DNA of 9,000 bases, taken from assembly GCA_900549335.1 (NCBI GenBank), contig UROJ01000057.1, forward strand, positions 1-9,000. Reading direction: 5' to 3'. The position numbers and the translations under genes were made by a program. Shown here one piece after another: positions 1-5,246 of this stretch. Below the pieces are notes generated by a model, which had not been told where the DNA came from, did no database searches, and saw only the letters and a program-made list of their open reading frames with translations. The first letter of the stretch is position 1. Each line of letters begins with the position of its first letter. Source of the DNA: an uncultured Collinsella sp. (lineage in GTDB: Bacteria > Actinomycetota > Coriobacteriia > Coriobacteriales > Coriobacteriaceae).

Positions 1-569
1 TAGAGCTCAATAAGTTCATCGAGTGAAATGATTCCGCAGGCATCTGTGTAGGCGCGGGCGAAGCGCCGTACTTCTTGATTTGATTCAAGCACACGGCGCT
101 CCCAAGCATCCAAAGTGTCCTGCGGACTTCGATAGCGGGCATGACGATCGATGCGCAACGCGCTCCAATGGTTATCCGCGGCAACGTTCATCAGATCTAA
201 GCGCAGATCTTTGTCGGCGACGTGAGCGAGCGACTGATAGTGTTCTAGATCAAGCTCCGGTCGAAAACCCATGTCTTCCGGAACAATTCGTGCGAGCTTT
301 ATGCAACGCTTGAGATAAGTCGGGCCCAGGCTTGGGCTAAAGTGCTGCTTAAGGTGGCAAGCGATGGGCGAGAGTAAGCCATTGAGATTGGAGATGGGGT
401 ATCCGGCAATCTCTTGCTCGAGACGGCGCCCGATGAGCAGAGCCCCTTCCGAAGAGGTCTCATGGTTGATATCTTTCTGGCCGAGGTGTTTGGCCTCGAC
501 AATCCTGCTGATATCTGAGCAGGTGTTTGAAATAATGTCGGGTGAAAGGGTTGGAATCTTTTTAGCCAT
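1..569 (-). CDS. Hypothetical protein, partial (3' end at or beyond the left edge)
   Basis: I do not recognise this protein with certainty. The frame is open from ATG at 567-569 to the edge, giving 189 codons. The two bases left at the edge read TA, so the next codon is either a stop (TAA/TAG) or Tyr, and the gene may end there. The start is chosen because AGGAG (579-583) lies 9 bases upstream. The protein has no signal peptide or membrane segment and looks helical throughout. Residues 43-95 (ALLIGRRLEQEI, then SPIACHLKQHFSPSLGPTYLKR) and 107-140 (LDLEHYQSLAHVADKDLR, then WSALRIDRH) follow the spacing of the DUF1016/YhcG N-terminal region, and more loosely of the ParB/KorB central helices. 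Both have an 'LS..HY..L' helix followed by a 'WS...L' helix. This resemblance is by eye only. The coding sequence is less GC-rich than its neighbours (about 52% in two 60-base lines counted by hand, against 68% in one line of the C-S lyase gene), which could mean horizontal acquisition. Confidence 0.7.
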   Translation of the reverse strand, partial: MAKKIPTLSPDIISNTCSDISRIVEAKHLGQKDINHETSSEGALLIGRRLEQEIAGYPISNLNGLLSPIACHLKQHFSPSLGPTYLKRCIKLARIVPEDMGFRPELDLEHYQSLAHVADKDLRLDLMNVAADNHWSALRIDRHARYRSPQDTLDAWERRVLESNQEVRRFARAYTDACGIISLDELIEL

Positions 570-717
570 AGCGATGCACTCCTGTGTGACTCACGGATAA
601 CGGAAACGTTTGGTTGTGAGTGCCGTTCTTTGATGGCGACGGCGAACAGGAGCGCAGCCTGTCTGAGGTGGGCGAGTGCAGTAACCACCGATCTTACTTA
701 CCGAACCCGCTCCAGCG

Positions 718-880
718 TGTCATTGGGGACCTCCGCGGGAGCTCTCGACCAGTCTCATACCTCGATGCGAGTATAACATAAATATCAAACGCATGTTCGA
801 TAAACTTGAGGAACTGATTCTCACTAGTCGTTGGGGGCGTTCTTTAACGACTAGTCATTTAAGTGCGTCCCCAATGACTA
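718..880. repeat. Cluster of inverted TAGTCRTTGGGG repeats with alternative hairpins
   Basis: GTCATTGGGGAC at 719-730 recurs as an exact inverted copy at 867-878. Within 823-880 there are two competing stems. ACTAGTCGTT (823-832) pairs perfectly with AACGACTAGT (846-855), leaving a 13-base loop. TAGTCGTTGGGGGCG (825-839) pairs over 15 positions with CGTCCCCAATGACTA (866-880), with two G-U wobbles in RNA. The two stems share the same left arm and so cannot form together. The cluster lies just downstream of the glutaredoxin gene and could act in 3'-end formation. It could also be a dispersed non-coding repeat of the genome. It has no transposase and no clear target duplication. Confidence 0.6.
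770..778 (-). promoter_or_regulatory. Extended -10 promoter for the left-edge hypothetical gene
   Basis: On the minus strand the sequence reads TGT followed directly by TATACT, a TGn extended -10 element with a near-consensus hexamer. It sits in an AT-rich island inside otherwise GC-rich DNA. The hexamer 17 bases upstream (GAACAT) is a poor -35, which extended -10 promoters tolerate. Transcription would begin near 763 and leave a long leader before the ATG at 569. Confidence 0.45.
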
Positions 881-902
881 TGGGACGGACGGGATGCGCG
901 TA

Positions 903-1148
903 CTAGAGCAGGTTTTCCTGCACCCACGCGATGATGTCGCTCGACTCGTAGAGCGGCTTGCCGTCGATGAACAAGCAGGGAACCTGGCGTTTTCCGCCGA
1001 CGGCGATGAGCGTCTGCTCGGCCTCGGTATCGGTCGAGATATTGCGCTCGGGGATGGTCACACCGTTATCGGCAAGGAATCGCTTGACTTTTATGCAATA
1101 CGGGCAGCCGGTCATAACGTACAGCGCGAGCTCGTGATCAGTAGCCAT
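903..1148 (-). CDS. Glutaredoxin-like thiol-disulfide oxidoreductase
   Basis: This small cytoplasmic protein of 81 residues has a thioredoxin fold and is the usual length of a glutaredoxin. The redox motif C15-P-Y-C18 follows the first beta strand (LALYVMTG). The cis-proline loop is V56-P57, and ESSDII (68-73) matches the family's late Ser/Asp glutathione-contact segment. An ATG 39 bases further upstream is in frame. I prefer 1146-1148 because GGAG lies five bases before it, the family normally starts just before the first strand, and the longer start would add an unrelated 13-residue tail. The gene lies 51 bases downstream of the TipAS regulator on the same strand with no obvious terminator between them, so co-transcription is likely. 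CPYC is the classical dithiol form, so disulfide or deglutathionylation reduction is expected. The actual donor thiol in this organism is unknown. Confidence 0.9.
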   Translation of the reverse strand: MATDHELALYVMTGCPYCIKVKRFLADNGVTIPERNISTDTEAEQTLIAVGGKRQVPCLFIDGKPLYESSDIIAWVQENLL

Positions 1149-1199
1149 AGGTCTCCAATCGGTTGAGGTTTCGATTGAAATACCCAAAGCCGCCGCGGT

Positions 1200-2027
1200 C
1201 TATGCGTGAGCCGACGACGACTCGATCGCCTGAACCAGAAATGCCGTGGCGCCGGTGCCGCAGGGCTTGTCGTAGTAGTCGATAAAGCGCTGATCGGCAA
1301 GATAGCCGTGGGCGAGGCCCAGGTATGCTTCGTCCTGGGGTTCGTGCCCCCAGTTAAGGCCAATCCATCGACGGTGCATTGCGACAAGCTTGCGCGCCTC
1401 GCTGCCTTCCGGTTCGCCATCGCCCATGGCAATCGAGAGCTGGCCCAGAACAGCGCGTTCAAGTTCCTTCATGTCGTTCCATGTCTGAGGATCCATGTCC
1501 AGTAACGTTTCGTTTGCTGCATCGATAGCCTCATCGCCATAGCGCGCCCGCGCCTCGGCACCGTAGCGCTCCTCGTTTTCCTGCACGGTGCGCCAGCGCT
1601 CCAATTGCGGCAGCACGGCGCCCATGAGCGAGACGGCTTCGTCGAGCGACATACCGGTGTTTTGTGCCAGGCGCGGGGCGCAATCCTCAATCATGGCCTC
1701 CATCGTGGTCTCGTAGGTGTACTTGCCGCAGTCGTAGCACCACTTGCAGTAATGGTCGGTCGTTGCGCCGTGAGCATCGGTGCCGCAGTCGTCGGGCGTG
1801 AGTATCATGCCGCAGCTCTGGCAATAGTGCTCGGGCATTTCGAGCAGATGAGACAGAGGCTCGCCGGTCACGGCGGCGATGAGCTTCATCATGTCGATGC
1901 CAGGGGTGACTTCGCCGCGCTCCCAACGGCTGACGGCTTGGCGTGTGACGAAGAGCTTGGCGGCGAGCTGCTCTTGGGTAAGGTGATGGGCGCGACGGAC
2001 AGCAATGAGCTTTTCTGCGAAGGCCAT
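1200..2027 (-). CDS. XRE-family regulator with zinc-ribbon and TipAS-type ligand-binding domains
   Basis: This 275-residue cytoplasmic regulator has three recognisable parts. Residues 4-62 are an XRE/Cro-type helix-turn-helix (LTQEQLAAKL, then TRQAVSRWERGEVTP). Residues 66-145 match the putative zinc-ribbon family PF12674, with CxxC pairs C69/C72 and C94/C97, extra cysteines C81 and C100, and the typical tail from TMEAMIED to LPQLERW. Residues 150-271 match the TipAS domain (ENEERYG, then QTWNDM, HRRWIGLNW, and LADQRFIDYYDK). In TipA this domain closes around thiopeptide antibiotics, but there it is attached to a MerR-type DNA-binding domain. Here it probably senses a small molecule or peptide, and the ligand cannot be read from sequence. 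The start is secure: AAAGGAG (2033-2039) lies five bases before the ATG. A promoter and palindrome sit just upstream, consistent with autoregulation. The glutaredoxin gene follows and is a plausible target by co-transcription. Confidence 0.9.
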   Translation of the reverse strand: MAFAEKLIAVRRAHHLTQEQLAAKLFVTRQAVSRWERGEVTPGIDMMKLIAAVTGEPLSHLLEMPEHYCQSCGMILTPDDCGTDAHGATTDHYCKWCYDCGKYTYETTMEAMIEDCAPRLAQNTGMSLDEAVSLMGAVLPQLERWRTVQENEERYGAEARARYGDEAIDAANETLLDMDPQTWNDMKELERAVLGQLSIAMGDGEPEGSEARKLVAMHRRWIGLNWGHEPQDEAYLGLAHGYLADQRFIDYYDKPCGTGATAFLVQAIESSSAHA

Positions 2028-2057
2028 AACGGCTCCTTTCTGCTGGTTGATGGCTTA

Positions 2058-2086
2058 AGCATACGCGGCAGCCGGCACCCTTCCAA
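2058..2086 (-). promoter_or_regulatory. Promoter of the TipAS regulator gene
   Basis: On the minus strand TTGGAA (2081-2086) and TATGCT (2058-2063) are separated by exactly 17 bases. This gives a sigma-70 type promoter with transcription starting near 2051, about 24 bases before the start codon. The AAAGGAG ribosome-binding site lies inside that short leader. Confidence 0.55.
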
Positions 2087-2101
2087 GCAACCGTTGGTTG
2101 C
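2087..2101. promoter_or_regulatory. 15-base palindrome next to the regulator promoter (candidate operator)
   Basis: GCAACC-GTT-GGTTGC is a perfect inverted repeat with 6-base arms. It directly abuts the -35 box of the XRE/TipAS gene and lies 66 bases before the trmO start. Size, symmetry and place fit a dimeric XRE-type repressor or activator site. That the neighbouring regulator binds it is inference. Confidence 0.4.
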
Positions 2102-2154
2102 ACGACGGGGACCGCGGCGAAGAATTGCGCGCAACACCCCACGCCCCCATGCCG

Positions 2155-2160
2155 TACAAT
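2155..2160 (+). promoter_or_regulatory. -10 element placing the trmO transcript start at its ATG (leaderless)
   Basis: TACAAT ends 7 bases before the ATG at 2168-2170, so a transcript from it would begin at or within a base of the start codon. No Shine-Dalgarno-like sequence occurs in the 20 bases upstream, which fits leaderless translation. No good -35 hexamer is visible at 16-18 bases; TTGCGC at 2125-2130 is too far away. Confidence 0.45.
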
Positions 2161-2167
2161 GACCGGC

Positions 2168-2905
2168 ATGGAACCTATTGCACACATACATACCGACCTG
2201 CCGCAGAAGTTCGGCATCCCGCGCAACAGCTTTTTGGCGCCCCATCTGCAGGGACGTATCGTTTTTGAGCCGGAATTTGCCTCCAATGCAGCGGTTGAGG
2301 GCCTGGACTCCTTCTCTCACCTATGGCTGCTGTGGCGTTTTGAAAACGGCACGCCCGGCGGCACGGCTAAGGACATAGCTGCCGATGCCAAGTCGCAGGA
2401 CAGGTCCGGAACTAATGCCAAGTGGTCGAAAACCGTGCGTCCGCCGCGTCTGGGCGGAGCCGAGCGTGTGGGCGTCTTTGCTACGCGCAGTCCGTTTCGC
2501 CCTAATCCCATCGGGCTCACCTGCGTCAAGCTCGACCGCGTCGAGCTTACCAACGATGGCCCCATCATCCATGTGCTGGGGGCCGATCTGCGCGACGGCA
2601 CGCCCATCTACGACATTAAGCCCTACATTCCGTTTGCAGACTGTCACCCGGATGCGACTGGTGGCTGGATTGAGGATGCGCCGTGGCAAAAGCTCGATGT
2701 CGAGCTCCCGCAAACGCTGCAGGACATGGTCCCGCCCGCAAAGCTCCCCGGCCTGGTCGAGGTCCTTCGCCAAGATCCGCGCCGCGCGGGTAGCAAGCAC
2801 GAGCCAAACCGTGTTTATCACTTGGCATACGCCGGACTCGACGTGTCTTTTACCGTTGACGGAACCAGGCTGACGGTGGTCGCCGTCAACGACGCGCAAG
2901 ACTAA
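2168..2905 (+). CDS. trmO: tRNA (adenine(37)-N6)-methyltransferase TrmO (TsaA/YaeB family)
   Basis: TrmO uses S-adenosylmethionine to add a methyl group to N6 of t6A37 in certain threonine tRNAs, forming m6t6A. The predicted protein is 245 residues (about 235 in E. coli). The family signature is clear: GLDSFSHLWLLWRF (45-58), VRPPRLGG (90-97) and GVFATRSPFRPNPIGLT (102-118). The C-terminal subdomain contains the RQDPRRA motif (201-207). The loop at 60-88, between the HLW strand and the RPPR motif, is about 20 residues longer than I recall for E. coli and is polar (GTAKDIAADAKSQDRSGTN). An ATG at 2159 is in frame, three codons earlier, but it overlaps the likely -10 element and has no ribosome-binding site, so I prefer 2168. 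The gene is divergent from the TipAS regulator and 112 bases upstream of the C-S lyase gene. Confidence 0.93.
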   Translation: MEPIAHIHTDLPQKFGIPRNSFLAPHLQGRIVFEPEFASNAAVEGLDSFSHLWLLWRFENGTPGGTAKDIAADAKSQDRSGTNAKWSKTVRPPRLGGAERVGVFATRSPFRPNPIGLTCVKLDRVELTNDGPIIHVLGADLRDGTPIYDIKPYIPFADCHPDATGGWIEDAPWQKLDVELPQTLQDMVPPAKLPGLVEVLRQDPRRAGSKHEPNRVYHLAYAGLDVSFTVDGTRLTVVAVNDAQD

Positions 2906-3017
2906 CCGGCCATTCGTCTGCACCCGCCAAATTCAACGCCAAACCCCATGTCAAAACCGCTCATGCTGGTGGACAATAACGCCTACCAAAACAATTCGCT
3001 TTGCATGGGAGCTCAGC

Positions 3018-4232
3018 ATGAAATACGACTTTACTTCGCTTATCGACCGCCACGGCATGGACGCCATCGCCGTTGACTCCTGGGGAGAAATTCCCGACAT
3101 GGCTCCGAACGCACCCGACGAGGGCTTCGACCGCATCCCCATGTGGGTGGCGGATATGAATTTTGCCACGGTGCCCACGGTTCAGGAACACATCATTCGG
3201 CGCGCCCAGCATCCCATGTTTGGCTATTTCAATCCGCGTGACGAGTACTTCGACCGCATCGTCGAATGGCAGAGCCGCCGTAATGGCGTCGAAGGCCTGC
3301 TCCCCGAGCATATCGGCTACGAAAACGGCGTGCTGGGCGGCGTCGTGTCCACGCTGCGCGCGTATGTCCAGCCGGGCGATGCGGTGCTGGTTCACAGCCC
3401 TACCTACATCGGCTTTACCAAGTCCATCGAAGCCGCGGGCTATCGCATTGTCCACAGCCCGCTTAAGCTCGACGATCGGGGTGTGTGGCGTATGGACTTT
3501 GAGGACATGGAGCGCAAGCTCGCCCAAAACCACATCCATGCCGCGGTGTTCTGCTCGCCGCACAATCCCTGCGGCCGCGTATGGGAGCGCGACGAGATCG
3601 AGCGCGCCATGGACATCTATCGCCAGCACGATTGTGTGGTGATTTCGGATGAGATTTGGTCCGATATCATCCTGCCTGGTCACAAGCATATCCCGACGCA
3701 GTCGGTGAGCGAAGATGCCCGCATGCGCACGGTTGCCCTCTACGCGCCCAGCAAGACGTTTAACCTGGCGGGCCTGGTCGGCAGCTACCACATCATCTAT
3801 AACGAGACGCTGCGCGACCGCGTGTGCGCCGTGTCCAACAAGACTCACTACAACGAGATGAACGTCCTCTCCATGCATGCGCTTATCGGCGCCTACCAGC
3901 CGCAAGGCTACGAGTGGGTGGACGAGCTCAACCAGGTGCTTGCCGGCAATATCGAGTACTTCTGCAATTACGTGGACGAGCATTTTGAGGGTGTGGGCTA
4001 TTCGCGTCCGCAGGGCACCTACATGGTGTTTCTGGACTGCACCGAGTGGTGTCGCGAACATGGCCGCGATATTCAGTGGCTGCTTGACGAGGGGGCGCGC
4101 GTGGGCGTGGGGTATCAGGATGGCCGTCCGTTCCACGGGCCCTGCCACGTTCGCGTGAATCTGGCGCTGCCGCTTTCGCGCGTGAGGGAAGCGTGCGACC
4201 GCCTGGACCGCTACGTTTTTAATGCACGGTAA
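3018..4232 (+). CDS. PLP-dependent C-S beta-lyase, MalY/PatB family (aminotransferase class I/II fold)
   Basis: This cytoplasmic fold-type I PLP enzyme of 404 residues is of normal length for MalY/PatB proteins. These enzymes split cystathionine, cysteine and related C-S compounds into a thiol, pyruvate and ammonia. The N terminus is typical of the family (PMWVADMNFATVP, 41-53). Cofactor contacts that can be seen are Y130 in SPTYIGF, N183 in SPHNPCGRVW, D211 in ISDEIWSD, and the Schiff-base lysine K246 in YAPSKTFNLAGL. R379 in HVRVNLALP should hold the substrate carboxylate. GGGAG (3007-3011) lies six bases before the ATG. The gene probably forms its own unit, since it is 112 bases after trmO and followed by a long hairpin before the next gene. 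Substrate preference (cystathionine, cysteine or cysteine conjugates) cannot be decided from sequence. In E. coli MalY also represses maltose genes, but nothing here suggests that role. Confidence 0.92.
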   Translation: MKYDFTSLIDRHGMDAIAVDSWGEIPDMAPNAPDEGFDRIPMWVADMNFATVPTVQEHIIRRAQHPMFGYFNPRDEYFDRIVEWQSRRNGVEGLLPEHIGYENGVLGGVVSTLRAYVQPGDAVLVHSPTYIGFTKSIEAAGYRIVHSPLKLDDRGVWRMDFEDMERKLAQNHIHAAVFCSPHNPCGRVWERDEIERAMDIYRQHDCVVISDEIWSDIILPGHKHIPTQSVSEDARMRTVALYAPSKTFNLAGLVGSYHIIYNETLRDRVCAVSNKTHYNEMNVLSMHALIGAYQPQGYEWVDELNQVLAGNIEYFCNYVDEHFEGVGYSRPQGTYMVFLDCTEWCREHGRDIQWLLDEGARVGVGYQDGRPFHGPCHVRVNLALPLSRVREACDRLDRYVFNAR

Positions 4233-4244
4233 GTGTGCGCTGCA

Positions 4245-4282
4245 TGCGGGGCCTTCTGCCAAGTCGGCTAGAAGGTCCCGCA
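4245..4282 (+). terminator. Long hairpin after the C-S lyase gene
   Basis: GCGGGGCCTTCT (4246-4257) pairs with AGAAGGTCCCGC (4270-4281) with one G-U wobble, extended by a T-A pair outside. Inside the loop GCC (4258-4260) can pair with GGC (4266-4268). It starts 12 bases after the lyase stop codon. No T-run follows, so it is not a textbook intrinsic terminator. It may stop transcription less efficiently or protect the 3' end. Confidence 0.5.
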
Positions 4283-4325
4283 GGGTAAGGCGTCTGTAAC
4301 CATTGGGCGCTCGAGTGGTTTCATT

Positions 4326-4334
4326 TGCTATTAT
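4326..4334 (+). promoter_or_regulatory. Extended -10 promoter for the lipoprotein/kinase unit
   Basis: TGC followed by TATTAT forms a TGn extended -10 element in a sharply AT-rich stretch. Transcription would begin near 4341, leaving a leader of about 36 bases. The best -35-like hexamer, TTGGGC (4303-4308), is 20 bases away, which is too far for a classical pair. The assignment therefore rests on the extended -10. Confidence 0.45.
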
Positions 4335-4376
4335 TTTTAACCATTTCAGTCTGTAAGCAGGATCGTCTGGAGCTCG

Positions 4377-5246
4377 ATGAAAAGACCTCGCCGCTCGGTT
4401 GCCATATCGTTGTTTGTTGCGCTTGCGGTAGCGTGTGCCTTTGTCGTAGCGATAGCCGGCTGTTCCGGGTCGAATGACGGAGCCTCGACGTCTGCATTAG
4501 AAGAACTGGACGCCTTGCAAGTCAAAGACGACGACCTTAAGACGCTCAACGTCGGCAGCGACCTCTACCCACCGTTTGTGTATACCGACGAGTACGGCGA
4601 TATCGTTGGCCTGGATGTCGAGATATTGACCGAGGCTTTGGCCCGCATTGGTTACAAGCCAAAATACCAGCTGATCGACTGGGAAAAGAAGAAAGAGCTG
4701 CTGGCAAGCGGCGAGCTCGATTGTGTCATGGGTAGCTTTAGTATGACGGGTCGCGAAAGCGAGTATCGCTGGGCCGGTCCGTACCTTGCGAGCCGCCAGG
4801 TGGTCGCGGTCAATCCCGAAAGCGACATCTACACGCTCGCCGATCTTGAGGGCAGGGTCGTGGGGGTGCAGTCCACCACCAAGCCCGAGGGCATTTTGCT
4901 CAATCATACAAATGAAAAGGTTCCGCAGATAAAGGAGCTCTACAGCTTCTCGGATCGCTCGTGCCTGAACCCGGCGCTCGTCGAGGGCCTGGTCGACGCT
5001 ATCGCCGCACATGAGTCCTCGCTGCTCACCTATGAAAAAGACTATGGCGTGACGTATCGCATTCTGAACGAGCCGCTGCTGGAGGTTGGTTTGGGCACCG
5101 CTTTCGATCTCAACGACATGCGCGGTATCGACGTTAAACTCACCCATGCCTACCAAGAAATGCTTGCCGATGGCACCATGGAACGCCTGGTGTCAAAGTA
5201 CTTTGATGACCCCTCACCATTTTTGAATATGGAGGGCCTGTCGTGA
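4377..5246 (+). CDS. Extracytoplasmic solute-binding lipoprotein (SBP_bac_3 family) paired with a sensor kinase
   Basis: This is a 289-residue lipoprotein. The signal peptide has a basic start (MKRPRRS) and a hydrophobic stretch (9-27), and the lipobox I26-A-G-C29 gives lipid attachment at C29. After a Ser/Gly-rich linker, the family-3 binding-protein fold begins near residue 55: LNVGSDLYPPFVY, GDIVGLDVEILTEALARIG, ELDCVMGSFSMTGRESEYRWAGPY (with R126 at the usual ligand-carboxylate arginine position), then LADLEGRVVGVQ. Where amino-acid binders usually have the second Asp of a 'DAvvtD' motif, this protein reads DAIAAHE (207-213), so the ligand may not be a standard amino acid. The start has GGAG four bases upstream. 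There is no permease or ATPase gene nearby. Its stop overlaps the start of the histidine kinase by four bases, so its likely job is to present a ligand to that kinase at the outer membrane face. A transport role with distant partners remains possible. Confidence 0.88.
   Translation: MKRPRRSVAISLFVALAVACAFVVAIAGCSGSNDGASTSALEELDALQVKDDDLKTLNVGSDLYPPFVYTDEYGDIVGLDVEILTEALARIGYKPKYQLIDWEKKKELLASGELDCVMGSFSMTGRESEYRWAGPYLASRQVVAVNPESDIYTLADLEGRVVGVQSTTKPEGILLNHTNEKVPQIKELYSFSDRSCLNPALVEGLVDAIAAHESSLLTYEKDYGVTYRILNEPLLEVGLGTAFDLNDMRGIDVKLTHAYQEMLADGTMERLVSKYFDDPSPFLNMEGLS

Larger units (their letters stand above)
570..902. other. Intergenic region of 333 bases with promoter and inverted repeats
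   Basis: I find no convincing gene here. It lies between the 3' end of the minus-strand glutaredoxin gene and the 5' end of the minus-strand hypothetical gene. It contains the AGGAG ribosome-binding site for the hypothetical gene (579-583), an extended -10 promoter (770-778), and four related copies of a TAGTCRTTGGGG-like motif in both orientations (718-730 and 823-880). A minus-strand transcript starting near 763 would have a leader of about 190 bases. Within it, ACTCAC (589-594) can pair with GTGAGT (616-621), but I see no recognisable riboswitch or T-box signature. Confidence 0.6.

Noticed and set aside
299..688. Open frame of 129 codons on the minus strand in a second frame
   Set aside because: It overlaps the hypothetical gene in another frame. 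Its second half is a Ser/Arg/Pro-rich shadow, and the other frame has the ribosome-binding site and better protein character.
700..770. tRNA-like or T-box-like element in the GC-rich segment containing GGTTCGGT on the minus strand
   Set aside because: No acceptor stem, anticodon arm or T-box consensus could be drawn around it.
718..880. CRISPR array or insertion sequence
   Set aside because: The repeats are few, short, in mixed orientation and irregularly spaced. No transposase or cas gene is present.
1605..2162. Open frame of 185 codons on the plus strand opposite the TipAS regulator
   Set aside because: It is antisense to a gene with three recognisable domains and has no ribosome-binding site.
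2906..3017. Promoter or terminator between trmO and the C-S lyase gene
   Set aside because: I found no hexamer pair or hairpin good enough to call. The only supported signal is the GGGAG ribosome-binding site.
2961..4262. Open frame of 433 codons on the minus strand
   Set aside because: It is antisense to the C-S lyase gene, whose active-site residues are all intact. The antisense product shows no domain, and such frames are expected opposite GC-rich codons.
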